The notes beneath the pieces were generated by a model, which made no database searches, was not told the origin of the DNA, and worked only from the letters and a program-made list of their open reading frames with translations. The translations under genes were made by a program, and so were the position numbers. 64,000 nt of DNA, from the NCBI GenBank assembly GCA_033762255.1, contig JANRLT010000066.1, positions 1 through 64,000 of the forward strand, read 5' to 3'. Positions 45,355 through 55,015 of the stretch are shown piece after piece. Positions within the stretch are counted from its first letter, which is position 1. Each line of letters opens with the position of its first letter. The stretch comes from Pirellulales bacterium. Its GTDB lineage: Bacteria > Planctomycetota > Planctomycetia > Pirellulales > JALHPA01.

Positions 45355-45475
45355 GAGGTGCCGTGAGCAAGCACCTCGGGCCGCAACTGGAACATAGAAG
45401 AGCTTCAGTTGCCAACACGATTGTGCCGCTACGCGACGCACCTCGCAAATTCCGCGCTCTTTCGCAACTCTGCCG
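45355..45475. ncRNA. Candidate structured RNA in the prkA upstream gap (unverified)
   Basis: The 856-base gap between the GYF/PH gene and prkA holds no credible gene. Within it, three hairpins follow one another. First, GAGGTGC (45355-45361) with GCACCTC (45371-45377), a perfect 7-base stem. Next, GCAACTG with CAGTTGC further on, again 7 bases. Third, GTGC-GCAC around GTGCCGCTACGCGACGCAC. Such packing is uncommon for plain spacer and could be a leader or small RNA. No match to 6S, tmRNA, RNase P or SRP RNA was recognised. The rest of the gap is unassigned. Confidence 0.25.
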
Positions 45476-45897
45476 TTCGTGGTCGGATTTTCTCCCCGGC
45501 TGCATTTTTTTAAGTGGCACTCTTGGCACCGGGATTTTCCTGCGCGCTGAGGGCCAAATTTTAAAAATTCCGCCTGGAATTATCTTGCTAACGAATGGTC
45601 CGTGCTATTAGGCGGCCCTAAATTTGCTGGCACGCTTAAGTGAATTTCGGGCTTAAAAATGGCGGGTGGCGGGCGAGTCGGGATGGATGTTGTGGTTGTT
45701 AAGTTTAATGTCGGTTTGCATTTAGCCAGCGTATGCCGGCAGGATGCGGCCAACTGAGCAAGGAAGCCTGAAAACTTGCTTGAACCCTAATTAACGCAGC
45801 ACCCTCCTCAATTTGGCCAAAATAGTCGCCGTTGGCGTTGTGTGAATAAATCTTTCACTCCTTCCCCGATGGCTTTAACCCCCTTGGAGAGATGGCT

Positions 45898-47940
45898 ATG
45901 TCCGCTGGAAAAGGCATCGTCTCGCTCATTGCAGAGCGGCAAGATCTGCACCAGTTTCGCAAGAAACATTGGGTTGGCTCATTTGAGGAATACCTGGACC
46001 TGGTCTCCCAGGATCCCAAAGTGACGCGAAATTCGTTTGAACGGGTGTACGACATGATTATGTCGTACGGGACCAGCACCTACGAAATGGCCCGCGAAAA
46101 GCGCGTCCATTACAATTTTTTTGACGATCCTGAGGAACAAGGGGCGGATGCCGTCTTTGGCCTGGATGAACCCTTGGGCGCGCTGGTCAATGCGTTTAAA
46201 AGCGCCGCGCAGGGTTATGGAATCGAAAAGCGCGTCTTGCTGCTGCACGGTCCAGTCGGCAGCAGCAAAAGCACCATCGCCCGCTTGCTCAAGCGCGGTT
46301 TGGAACGCTATTCGCAAAGCGATGATGGAGCGTTGTATTCGCTCGGCTGGGTGGATCTGGAAAATCGCAGTACGATTCACTGGTGTCCGATGCATGAGGA
46401 ACCGCTGCATTTGGTGCCAGAGCGGTTTCGGCCCGATGTGGAACAAGGATTAAACGCCCAACATGCCGAAGGGGAATACCGGGCCAAGATTCGGGGCGAA
46501 TTATGCCCCTATTGCCGGCACATTTATCATGAGCGGCTGAAATTGTATGACGGAGACTGGACGCGCGTGATCCAGGATGTGCGCGTGCGGCGCGTGATCC
46601 TGAGCGAAAAAGATCGGGTGGGGATTGGGACGTTCCAGCCCAAGGACGAGAAAAACCAGGATTCGACGGAGCTAACCGGGGACATCAATTATCGCAAGAT
46701 CGCCGAATATGGCAGCGATAGCGATCCCCGGGCGTTTAATTTTGATGGTGAATTCAATGTGGCCAACCGCGGGATTATCGAGTTTGTCGAAGTCCTGAAA
46801 TTGGACGTGGCGTTTTTGTACGATTTGCTGGGCGCTTCCCAAGAGCACAAGATTAAACCCAAAAAATTCGCGCAGACAGACATTGACGAGGTAATCCTGG
46901 GTCATACCAACGAGCCGGAATACCGCCGCCTGCAAAACAACGAATTCATGGAGGCGCTCCGCGACCGCACGGTCAAGATTGACATTCCCTACAACACCAC
47001 GTTGGCGGATGAAATCAAGATTTACGAAAAGGACTACAATAGCCGCAAAGTGGCGGGCAAGCATATCGCCCCCCACACCATCGAAATGGCGGCGATGTGG
47101 GCGGTGTTAACCCGGCTGGAACAGCCCAAAAACGCCGGATTGACGCTGCTCCAAAAGCTTAAGTTGTATAACGGCAAAACGCTGCCAGGCTTTACCGAGG
47201 ACAACATTAAGGAACTGCGCGAAGCGGCGATCAGCGAGGGGATGCTGGGAATTTCTCCGCGATATGTGCAGGATAAAATTTCCAATGCGCTGGTCGTCCA
47301 TCCCGAGGCAAAATCCATCAATCCGTTCATGGTGCTCAATGAGCTGGAAAACGGCCTAAAACACCACAGCCTGATCACCCATGAAGAGACCAAACAGACC
47401 TACCGCGAGTTGATCAGCGTGGTGAAGCAGGAATACACCAACATTGTGAAAAACGAGGTGCAGCGGGCGATTGCCGCCGACGAGGACGCGCTGAAGCGGC
47501 TTTGTTCGAATTACATCGACAGCGTGCGGGCCTACACCCAACGGGAAAAAGTTCGCAATAAATTCACGGGCCAACTGGAAGAACCGGATGAACGGCTGAT
47601 GCGCTCGATCGAGGACAAGATTGACATTCCCGACAGCCGCAAGGATGACTTCCGCCGCGAAATCATGAATTACATCGCCGCGTTATTAATGGATGGGCGG
47701 ACATTTGATTACAAGTCGAACGAACGGTTGTACAAGGCGCTCGAACTGAAATTGTTTGAGGATCAAAAGGACACGATCAAGCTGACCAGTCTGGTCAGCA
47801 AGGTGGTGGATGCCGACACCCAGGCCAAGATTGACGTGGTCAAAACGCGATTGATCCGGGACTTTGGCTATGATGACGAAAGCGCGACCGACGTGCTGAA
47901 TTACGTGGCCAGCATTTTTGCCCGGGGAGACGCTAAGTAA
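45898..47940 (+). CDS. prkA: PrkA family serine protein kinase (YeaG-like)
   Basis: A 680-residue PrkA, the AAA-plus kinase that acts with YeaH and SpoVR in stress or nutrient limitation. The N-terminal AAA domain has Walker [13 protein letters not shown]; the region [18 protein letters not shown] carries a CxxC. The following [20 protein letters not shown] and [20 protein letters not shown] are typical of PrkA. The C-terminal kinase-like part includes [19 protein letters not shown]-like [14 protein letters not shown]. Two in-frame ATGs occur at 45892 and 45898. GGAGAG (45886-45891) abuts the first but lies 6 bases before the second, so 45898 was chosen. It is followed by yeaH and spoVR in the classical order, with gaps of 110 and 149 bases. 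Confidence 0.93.
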   Translation: MSAGKGIVSLIAERQDLHQFRKKHWVGSFEEYLDLVSQDPKVTRNSFERVYDMIMSYGTSTYEMAREKRVHYNFFDDPEEQGADAVFGLDEPLGALVNAFKSAAQGYGIEKRVLLLHGPVGSSKSTIARLLKRGLERYSQSDDGALYSLGWVDLENRSTIHWCPMHEEPLHLVPERFRPDVEQGLNAQHAEGEYRAKIRGELCPYCRHIYHERLKLYDGDWTRVIQDVRVRRVILSEKDRVGIGTFQPKDEKNQDSTELTGDINYRKIAEYGSDSDPRAFNFDGEFNVANRGIIEFVEVLKLDVAFLYDLLGASQEHKIKPKKFAQTDIDEVILGHTNEPEYRRLQNNEFMEALRDRTVKIDIPYNTTLADEIKIYEKDYNSRKVAGKHIAPHTIEMAAMWAVLTRLEQPKNAGLTLLQKLKLYNGKTLPGFTEDNIKELREAAISEGMLGISPRYVQDKISNALVVHPEAKSINPFMVLNELENGLKHHSLITHEETKQTYRELISVVKQEYTNIVKNEVQRAIAADEDALKRLCSNYIDSVRAYTQREKVRNKFTGQLEEPDERLMRSIEDKIDIPDSRKDDFRREIMNYIAALLMDGRTFDYKSNERLYKALELKLFEDQKDTIKLTSLVSKVVDADTQAKIDVVKTRLIRDFGYDDESATDVLNYVASIFARGDAK

Positions 47941-48000
47941 ACAATGATGAATGAAGAATGAAGAATTTTGTGTGTTCCAAATTTTATATGTGACTAGGTG

Positions 48001-48047
48001 TTTCCCTGTTCCCCGTTCCCTGTTCCCTCCCCCCTATCCCCTACCCT
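48001..48047. repeat. Pyrimidine-rich repeat between prkA and yeaH
   Basis: Degenerate units of TTCCCTGTTCCC and TTCCCCG followed by CCCCTATCCCC, on the plus strand directly before the yeaH start codon. No Shine-Dalgarno can be recognised in it. Its effect on yeaH expression, if any, is unknown. Confidence 0.6.
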
Positions 48048-48050
48048 GCC

Positions 48051-49157
48051 ATGGTTCTCAATATTGACAACGATCAACGCCGGTTCAAGCAGATCGTCCA
48101 AGGGAAGGTCCGGGAGAACCTGCGCAAATACATCAACCATGGCGAGATGATCGGGCGCCAAGGGAAGGAATTTGTGAGTATTCCCCTGCCGCAACTGGAT
48201 ATCCCGCATTTTCGCTACGGAAAAAATGGTTCTGGTGGTGTTGGCCAGGGGGCGGGAGAAGTCGGCTCGCCGCTTGGACCAGGTAAGGATGGCGACGCCC
48301 CCGGACCCGCTGGTAGCGAACCGGGGGAACACATCTTGGAGGTGGAGTTATCGCTGGCGGAGTTGGCGCAAATTTTGGGGGACGAATTAGAGTTGCCCCG
48401 GATCGAGCCTAAGGGAAAAGCCAGCCTGGAACAAGAAAAAACCCGCTATACCAGCATCCGCCGGACGGGTCCGGAATCCCTACGCCATTTTAAACGGACG
48501 TATGTCCAGGCGTTGCGACGGCAAATTTCCACGAATACCTATGACTCGGGCAGCCCGCGGGTGATCCCCATTCGCGATGACAAACGTTACCGCGCGTGGC
48601 AGACCGTGCAATTGCCGGAAACCAACGCCGCCATCATTTACGCGATGGATGTTAGCGGCTCGATGACGGACGAACAAAAGCAAATCGTGCGGACCGAGGC
48701 GTTTTGGATTAACACCTGGCTGGCCAGCCAGTATGACGGCATCGTTCACCGCTATGTCATCCATGACGCCGTGGCCAAGGAAGTTGACGAGGAAACCTTT
48801 TACCGCACGCGTGAAAGCGGCGGCACGCGGATTAGCTCCGCCTACAAGGTTATCCATGAAATCATCCGCCAGGATTATCCCGCCAGCGATTGGAATACCT
48901 ACGTCTTTCAATTTAGCGACGGCGATAATTGGGGAGAGGATAATGAAACCAGCATTCGTCTGTTGGGCCAGGAGATTTTGCCCCAGATCAATTTGTTTTG
49001 CTATGGCCAGGTCGAAAGCCCCTATGGCAGCGGCGAGTATATCAAGGCCCTGGCCAAGGTTTTTGGCAATTCCCATGAAAAACTGGTGCTTAGCGAGATC
49101 GAAAACCGGGAAGGCATTTTTGACAGCATCAAGGAATTTTTGGGCAAGGGGCGGTAA
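48051..49157 (+). CDS. yeaH: YeaH/YhbH family protein (DUF444, von Willebrand A-like)
   Basis: A 368-residue DUF444 protein, the companion of PrkA. The N-terminus [19 protein letters not shown] and [14 protein letters not shown] match the family opening. A Gly/Pro-rich loop (residues about 65-95) follows, then [20 protein letters not shown]. The C-terminal half is a vWA fold with MIDAS DVSGSM at about residues 200-205, and [20 protein letters not shown] and [18 protein letters not shown] later. It probably holds a divalent metal. In E. coli YeaG phosphorylates targets and YeaH is required with it; the same is assumed here. Start codon: ATG 48051, directly after a pyrimidine-rich spacer. Confidence 0.93.
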   Translation: MVLNIDNDQRRFKQIVQGKVRENLRKYINHGEMIGRQGKEFVSIPLPQLDIPHFRYGKNGSGGVGQGAGEVGSPLGPGKDGDAPGPAGSEPGEHILEVELSLAELAQILGDELELPRIEPKGKASLEQEKTRYTSIRRTGPESLRHFKRTYVQALRRQISTNTYDSGSPRVIPIRDDKRYRAWQTVQLPETNAAIIYAMDVSGSMTDEQKQIVRTEAFWINTWLASQYDGIVHRYVIHDAVAKEVDEETFYRTRESGGTRISSAYKVIHEIIRQDYPASDWNTYVFQFSDGDNWGEDNETSIRLLGQEILPQINLFCYGQVESPYGSGEYIKALAKVFGNSHEKLVLSEIENREGIFDSIKEFLGKGR

Positions 49158-49306
49158 TTTGCGACAAAAATGCAAGACAATTATGGTCGCAAATAAATAA
49201 AGAAAGGCAACAGTGAATGCGAGATTATCCATTTCAACTGTTCCAGTAATGATTTTGCAATTTTTGCGGCAATAACACATCAGTTGTGGCTTTTAACGGC
49301 TATATT

Positions 49307-50830
49307 ATGACCAACCACCCATTTTCCCCGTTGCCGGATTATCTGGCCCAGGTGCAAACCCAGATCGAGGGTTATGCCGCTGGTCATGGGCTGGATTTTT
49401 TTCCCACGATTTTTGAGATGGTGGACGCGGACCAACTGCACGAGGTCGCCGCGTATGGCGGCTTTCCCAACCGCTATCCCCATTGGCGGTTTGGCATGGA
49501 GTACGAGCAACTGTGCAAAGGATACACCTACGGCCTGCAAAAAATCTATGAATTGGTCATTAACAATAATCCTTGCTATGCCTATCTGCTAAAGTCCAAC
49601 GCCACCACCGACCAAAAGATGGTGATGGCCCACGTCTTTGGCCATTGCGATTTCTTTAAAAATAACTACTGGTTCAGCCAAACCAGCCGCAAAATGATGG
49701 ATGAAATGGCCAACCACGCCAATCGCGTCCGTCGCTGCCAGGACCGCGTGGGCACAAGCGAAGTGGAAGAGTGGATCGATGCCTGTCTGAGCATCGAGGA
49801 TTTAATTGACATTCACGCCCCGTTTATTAAGCGGCATTCCGATAAATCCCCTCCCCCCACCGTACGCGCCGAACCAGCGCCTGGCGATGCCGCGGAGGAA
49901 GAGTACCGCGCGGGACGATTTGCCGCCAAGGACTACATGGACCAGTACATTAATCCTCCGGAGGTTCTCAAAGCCGAGTCCGACCGCCTGCGCAACGAAC
50001 GGGAAATGGATCGCAGCTTTCCGGAATCTCCGGTGCGGGACGTCATGGGATTTATTTTAGAGCATGCCCCGCTCAAGGGGTGGCAGGCGGAAATTTTGGG
50101 CATTATTCGGGATGAAGCTTATTATTTTAGCCCGCAGGCCCAGACCAAGATTATGAACGAGGGTTGGGCCAGTTATTGGCACAGCACGATCATGACGCAA
50201 CAAGGGTTGGAACCGGCGGATATTATCAACTACGCCGACCATCATTCCGGGACAATGGCCAGCAGCCCGACGCGGTTGAATCCCTACAAGATCGGCATCG
50301 AACTTTTTCGGGATATCGAAGATCGCTGGAATCGGGGTCGCTTTGGCAAGGAATTTGACGAATGCGACGATTATGAGCGCAAACGCCGCTGGAATACCGA
50401 AACCAATCTCGGGCGGCAAAAAATCTTTGAAGTCCGCCGCGTGCATAACGATCTGACGTTTATCGATGAATTTTTGACGCTGGACTTTTGCCGCGAGCAT
50501 AAATTGTTTTCCTTTGGCTATAACCAGGACCACGAAAATTACGAAATCGAGAGCCGGGAATTTCCTAAAATCAAAGAACGGCTGCTGTTCCAATTAACAA
50601 ATTTAGGAAGGCCCATCATCCAGGTGCGCGACGGCAACTACCGCAACCGCGGGGAACTGTATCTCGAGCACAAACATTGCGGCGTGGATTTAAAAATTAG
50701 CTACGCCCGCGATACCTTGGCAAATCTAGAGCGGCTGTGGCGGCGGCCGGTCCACATCGAAACGATCATCGAGGATAAAGTGACCGTGTTTAGCTATGAC
50801 GGCAAAGAACATTTGTCGGAGGCGGCATAA
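49307..50830 (+). CDS. spoVR: SpoVR family protein
   Basis: A 507-residue SpoVR homologue. Typical features: GLDFFPTIFEMVDADQLHEV, YGGFPNRYPHWRFGMEYEQL, and the His-rich piece MVMAHVFGHCDFFKNNYWF. Later come EYFSPQAQTK-like YYFSPQAQTKIMNEGWASYW and GLEPADIINYADHHSG, both conserved in the family. GTG 49286 is open upstream, but ATG 49307 (MTNHPFSPLPDYL) gives the usual N-terminus. It is the last gene of the PrkA-YeaH-SpoVR group. SpoVR is needed for spore cortex formation in Bacillus; in non-spore-formers it acts in stationary-phase or stress responses. Its exact chemistry is not settled. Confidence 0.94.
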   Translation: MTNHPFSPLPDYLAQVQTQIEGYAAGHGLDFFPTIFEMVDADQLHEVAAYGGFPNRYPHWRFGMEYEQLCKGYTYGLQKIYELVINNNPCYAYLLKSNATTDQKMVMAHVFGHCDFFKNNYWFSQTSRKMMDEMANHANRVRRCQDRVGTSEVEEWIDACLSIEDLIDIHAPFIKRHSDKSPPPTVRAEPAPGDAAEEEYRAGRFAAKDYMDQYINPPEVLKAESDRLRNEREMDRSFPESPVRDVMGFILEHAPLKGWQAEILGIIRDEAYYFSPQAQTKIMNEGWASYWHSTIMTQQGLEPADIINYADHHSGTMASSPTRLNPYKIGIELFRDIEDRWNRGRFGKEFDECDDYERKRRWNTETNLGRQKIFEVRRVHNDLTFIDEFLTLDFCREHKLFSFGYNQDHENYEIESREFPKIKERLLFQLTNLGRPIIQVRDGNYRNRGELYLEHKHCGVDLKISYARDTLANLERLWRRPVHIETIIEDKVTVFSYDGKEHLSEAA

Positions 50831-50848
50831 TCGTCAACAAATTTACTC

Positions 50849-50954
50849 CCGCGCGAAAGCGCGGCGGTGCGAAGGCGGCAGCGAACAATCAGCCCGGGTC
50901 AGGATGGCCCGCGGCACGGTCAATGGGTAGTCCCCGGACTACTATTCGCCGTGT
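50849..50954. other. Hairpins downstream of spoVR
   Basis: Two inverted repeats lie just after the stop. The first is CCGCGC-GAAA-GCGCGG (50849-50864), a stem closed by a GNRA tetraloop. The second, 50914-50954, is a 41-base imperfect hairpin: GCACGG with CCGTGT, AAT with ATT, then GTAGTC-CCCG-GACTAC. Neither has a T tract, so they are weak candidates for termination; a structured RNA is possible. The rest of the gap to 51299 shows nothing recognisable. Confidence 0.4.
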
Positions 50955-51299
50955 CAAAATATATGAGAAGGGAATGGCGGCTCGTCTCAATTAGCGGTGT
51001 GGCAACCGCGTGAACCCGGACAACACCAGGGTCATCCTGGATAACCCAGAGCTTAGGACAAGGTTCGCCTACTCTGTGAAATTATTCACTGGGCGGCGAC
51101 CGGGGTTAAGCTTTTCCCTGGTGTGATTTCGCGCATAACCGCAAGTGGATATTTTACCGTTATCCGCGCCTGTTGTGCGTATGATGGAATTGAGGAGAGT
51201 CATTCAACGAGATTTTTGGCATCAATGTTGCAGCCTGTTCCTTCCCCCGGCCGATACAGACCTGTGAGGGCGGGCTGCCTTTCCTGGTAGGGGCGTCCC

Positions 51300-51779
51300 A
51301 TGTTATTACGTCAATCCATTCAGAGTGAATTAGCCAGTTGGCTGTTGCCCCTGGCGTTTCCCCGGACACTCCAAGTGTCGGCGGGACCAGTGCGGTTCCA
51401 AGCGGAGCTGACGGCCGCCGATCAATTGGCGGTCGCGTTTCAAGATTTTTCCGTGACGCTGGATCGACTATCCCGCGCAAATCTGACGGAATTAAAGGCC
51501 GTGGCCGAGTCTCTCTCGCGCAAATTAACATATTTGCTAGAGCCAATCAGCCCCATCGAAGTCGACGCCGACCAATGTCTGGTGCAATTGCGGTCAGTCC
51601 CCCCCCAGCGCGATGAAAACGGTAGCACATATTACGAAATTTTAGTGCGACGAGGGGGCACGCTTTCCTTGGTAAGGTATCACAAAGCCAAGGATGCCCC
51701 CCGCGAGGTAATTCCCGCCCAAGTCACACGGGAAGTTTTTGCCCGGTTGGCGGAGGATTTTGCCAACGCGGCGCCATAA
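51300..51779 (+). CDS. Conserved-looking hypothetical protein
   Basis: Not recognised. A 159-residue protein without signal peptide or membrane segment. The sequence mixes helices (LSRANLTELKAVAESLSRKL) with strands (SPIEVDADQCLVQLRSV, TYYEILVRRGGTLSLVRYHK) and ends with a helix (TREVFARLAEDFAN). TAGGGG shortly before the ATG could be its ribosome site. The codon pattern, a coding frame with no stop for 160 codons and the absence of an alternative gene support a real gene. It converges on the YdjY-domain gene 26 bases away. Confidence 0.6.
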   Translation: MLLRQSIQSELASWLLPLAFPRTLQVSAGPVRFQAELTAADQLAVAFQDFSVTLDRLSRANLTELKAVAESLSRKLTYLLEPISPIEVDADQCLVQLRSVPPQRDENGSTYYEILVRRGGTLSLVRYHKAKDAPREVIPAQVTREVFARLAEDFANAAP

Positions 51780-51805
51780 CATGCCCTCCTATAAAAAGTT
51801 GATCC

Positions 51806-52633
51806 CTAGTTAGATTTTTGATCCCCGGATTTGTTCGGGGCTGGCGGTTTGGGGGCTTCCTTTGGCAGTTTGGGGATCAATCGCATCGTGACTGGCGTTC
51901 CCTTGGCGGGAATTTTTTCGGTCATGGCCTCAAACTGCAGGCCCACGTCGGCCATATCGGTGCTTTTAACCGGCAGGTCCAGCATCGCGCTGCTAAAATT
52001 TGACACGCAAATAAAATCGCCGGCATTGGCCAGATACGTCAGTTTGCCGGTCATTTCATCCTTCCAAAATCCGCTCCCTGCAAAGACCCAAGAGTGTTTC
52101 ATGGGTTTGCCGGTGGCGGTGTCTTTGATCCATTCCTGGGCGCGGATTGTCTGGGTTTTTCCCTCGGAGTCTTTCCAGGAGAGTTCAATTTCGATTTCTG
52201 TGCCGCTGGCGGGGATATATTTGGGATCGTATTTGACAGTGTTACCGGGTTTGGCCCCCAGGGCGATCAAGGCGGCATGGACCGCCTCAGCGGAGGTGCG
52301 GGTCGTCAGGATTGATTCATGCTCTTTGGTTTTGCGCGGGCAGGCAAACATTTCCAGTTGTCCCCGCCGCAAGCAGACGTAACTTTCCAAAATGAGTTGC
52401 TTATTTTCTTTGTCAATCCAGACATCATAGTCTGGGTTCAACCGAATCAACGATTTGTCCCCCTTATCCGCCGCGGGTTTGTCCGGTATGGGGACCGCCT
52501 GGGCGTCGATGGGATCTTCCGGGGGTTCCCCATCTTGGGCCCGGACTAAAGCACTGGTCAATCCTGGCAAGAGCGCCAACCAACAAATTATCAACAACTG
52601 CGGCAGTTTCCGGGCGTAAAGAGGGGACGGCAT
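51806..52633 (-). CDS. YdjY-domain exported protein
   Basis: About 275 residues from ATG 52633 (MPSPLYARKLPQLL, then a signal peptide LIICWLALLPGLTSALV). The frame opens at 52720, but that start would put a long extension before the signal peptide. The mature region DYDVWIDKENKQLILESYVC leads into a beta-rich domain with the strand CLRRGQLEMFACPRKTKEHE, the mark of the YdjY family. Later come HAALIALGAKPGNTV and EIELSWKDSEGKTQ. It ends with a Pro/Lys tail. Function is unknown; the domain is widespread in planctomycete exported proteins. Divergent from the 729-residue gene that follows. Confidence 0.78.
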   Translation of the reverse strand: MPSPLYARKLPQLLIICWLALLPGLTSALVRAQDGEPPEDPIDAQAVPIPDKPAADKGDKSLIRLNPDYDVWIDKENKQLILESYVCLRRGQLEMFACPRKTKEHESILTTRTSAEAVHAALIALGAKPGNTVKYDPKYIPASGTEIEIELSWKDSEGKTQTIRAQEWIKDTATGKPMKHSWVFAGSGFWKDEMTGKLTYLANAGDFICVSNFSSAMLDLPVKSTDMADVGLQFEAMTEKIPAKGTPVTMRLIPKLPKEAPKPPAPNKSGDQKSN

Positions 52634-52820
52634 ACTGAAGTTTCCAATAAAGGGAAATTTTTGACAGGTCGAATGACGCTCATCCACCTGCATGTTAAGA
52701 TAACCAATCCGCCTGAACACTCCAGAGCAAGTTGCGGAATTTCACTTTTTGGTTTTTCGCGGCCGTGACTCTGGCGGAGGCCAAATAATTCCTTTTGAAC
52801 GGATGCAAGAGTACGCTGTT

Positions 52821-55007
52821 ATGTCGCAGTCGGAAGTCAAAACCCGCAAACAAAAAGCCAAGTCCAACTCCACGGTAATGCTGGCCACGGAGACCGCCGT
52901 TAATCCCCAGACGGTGTCCATTAACATCCCCCGTCCCACGGTGGCCGAAATCGCCAATTGGCGAGAGAATCCGCTTTGGTCGGCAAATTGCCCCGGGGAA
53001 CTAGCGGCCATTGACCCACAGTTGCCCCTGCGGCAGCTACATAAGCCCTGGCAAAAATACCTGGAAAAGCGGCGGCGCCCGGATCAGCTCGCACAGTTGC
53101 TGCCACGGGGTAAGCATGCCTTAACTTGGTGCCACAGTTCGCTAGCGCGGTCCCCTTTATCAGAATGGCTGCGGCAACTCGCCAATCAGCGTAAAATAGC
53201 CAAATATGACCAGGCCGAGCGTTCCCTGGCTCCTTTATGGCAATGGTTAGAGGAGGCGGGTGGCTCCCCGGCCATCGCGCCCAATATCACCATCCAGCCG
53301 TTGATAAGTCAGGCCGTGACGGCTTATACGGCCATCGAGTTTGCCTGGTCGCTGCCCAGGCTCTTGGGCGTTTTAGATGCCGAATTGTGGTGGCAGTGCC
53401 TGGCGGCGCTGGTCCGGCTAGCACGGGATGCCGCGGCCTTGCCGTTGGAAGCCGATCCCCTGGCCCAGCAACTCTGGGGAGCGGAGTTACCCCTGACACT
53501 TGGTTATTTGTTGGGAGAATTGGGCGAAATCCAGGCGCTTCGTCCCGCTGGGCGAGCCGCGGTTGAGCGGGCTTTTGATGAACTTTTGGACGGAGCGGGA
53601 ATGCCCCATCAACGGCATTGGGCACATTTTCGACCTTTGGTTGCATGTTGGACCAGGCTGGTCGCGTTGCACCAGGCGGATATCGCCTGTCAGGGCGAGA
53701 GTGAAACAGCAGGCGGATTGGCTTTACTGCCCGATGCCGTAGTGGAAGAATACCCCCATGTTGTCCGGGAACTGCTGCGTACCACTCGCAGGGATGGCTC
53801 CTTGGTTTTGAGCGGGGATCCCGCTGTTGCGGGGTCTGGCCTCTCCGCCCCCCATCATTTGCAGAATGGCCATGCGGATCATGCGCTCCAGAGCGCGCCG
53901 GGTTCAGCTAAACAAAACGATAGACGGGGGGAGCGCGCTAGAGAGGATTTTGGTTTTGAGGACTTGTGTCGGGCGGCTCTGAGCCTGATTCCCGATCCGC
54001 GGGAACTACCGCGGCAGGCAAGTTCTTCGTCGGAGGGGGGAGGTGCACCAGAGAGTCCCGCCGCCACGCCAACGGCCAGCAACGTGGCTACTCCCAATTC
54101 CACCGCCCAGCGACAAACGTCCGAGGATGAACCCGAAGTCCCGCTCCCTCCCCATTGGCCCGCGGTGTATAGCGAATGGTCGCAAGTGGCGATTTTGCGT
54201 CCCACCTGGAAAAAACGCGATCCGCGCGTGGCGATAAAGTTTTTAGGGACAGAAGTCCATGCCGAATTGGCCTGCAGCCGGGATACAATTTGGAGCGGGG
54301 TATGGGATTTTTCGCTGGAGGCCGATGGGGAGCTGTTGCAGCCGACGGGCGAATGGCGCGAAGTCTGCTGGGTGAGTGACGCCGACGTGGATTATTTGGA
54401 AATTGAGATACCGTTTCCCGGTCAAGTCAAAGTCCAACGTCAGATCGCGCTAGCGCGGAAAGATCGTTTTTTGTTTACCGCCGACGCGGTCATCGGCACG
54501 GAGCCTCGCCACTGGCAGTACCGCCAAAAGTTTTTTTTGGATGCGGGTATATCCGCGACGCGTCCTCCCGAAACGCGGGAAATCATGCTTTCCGGGCGTA
54601 AACCCCGCGCGGTCGTGCTCCCCCTGGCATTGTCCGAGTGGCAATCGGAGAAGCGCGGAGGAGCGCTTGTCGAACATAGCGGCGCGCTGGAGCTGATGGG
54701 CACGGGCTATGGCGGCAGCCTGTTTGTGCCGGCTTGGTGGCATTTGGATTGTCTTGCCACCCCCCAAAAGCAACTGGCGGTACCGGTTACTTGGCGGCAA
54801 CTCACCGTCGCCGAAACACGCAAAATTTGCCCCGCTGATGTGGCGGCGGGCTACCGCGTCCAAATTGGCCAACGGCAATGGCTGGTCTATCGCAGTTTGG
54901 GGCGCGTGGCAAATCGGACTTTGCTGGGACATAACCTGAGCAGCGATTTTTTGATCGCCCGCTTTAGCAAAAAAGGCGAAGTCGCCAGCGTTATCGAGGT
55001 CGAATAG
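52821..55007 (+). CDS. Hypothetical protein (heparinase-like beta domain possible)
   Basis: Not recognised with confidence. The 728-residue product has no signal peptide; ATG 52821 (MSQSEVKTRKQKAKS) was chosen over the earlier open start at 52749, which adds 24 unlikely residues. The first half is helical and rich in Trp and Leu (LVALHQADIACQGESETAGG). The second half has beta structure (DYLEIEIPFPGQVKVQRQI, then ARKDRFLFTADAVIGTE) and looks like the C-terminal domain of heparinase II/III-type enzymes. The middle, with EDEPEVPLPPHWPAVY, is a linker. It lies 8 bases before yggS, so the two are in one transcription unit. The relation to YggS is unknown. Confidence 0.6.
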   Translation: MSQSEVKTRKQKAKSNSTVMLATETAVNPQTVSINIPRPTVAEIANWRENPLWSANCPGELAAIDPQLPLRQLHKPWQKYLEKRRRPDQLAQLLPRGKHALTWCHSSLARSPLSEWLRQLANQRKIAKYDQAERSLAPLWQWLEEAGGSPAIAPNITIQPLISQAVTAYTAIEFAWSLPRLLGVLDAELWWQCLAALVRLARDAAALPLEADPLAQQLWGAELPLTLGYLLGELGEIQALRPAGRAAVERAFDELLDGAGMPHQRHWAHFRPLVACWTRLVALHQADIACQGESETAGGLALLPDAVVEEYPHVVRELLRTTRRDGSLVLSGDPAVAGSGLSAPHHLQNGHADHALQSAPGSAKQNDRRGERAREDFGFEDLCRAALSLIPDPRELPRQASSSSEGGGAPESPAATPTASNVATPNSTAQRQTSEDEPEVPLPPHWPAVYSEWSQVAILRPTWKKRDPRVAIKFLGTEVHAELACSRDTIWSGVWDFSLEADGELLQPTGEWREVCWVSDADVDYLEIEIPFPGQVKVQRQIALARKDRFLFTADAVIGTEPRHWQYRQKFFLDAGISATRPPETREIMLSGRKPRAVVLPLALSEWQSEKRGGALVEHSGALELMGTGYGGSLFVPAWWHLDCLATPQKQLAVPVTWRQLTVAETRKICPADVAAGYRVQIGQRQWLVYRSLGRVANRTLLGHNLSSDFLIARFSKKGEVASVIEVE

Positions 55008-55015
55008 TTCCGGCC

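Noticed and set aside
45363-45611. Open frame of 82 codons in the prkA upstream gap
   Set aside because: It overlaps clustered hairpins, has no family features or ribosome site, and the gap has similar short frames on both strands.
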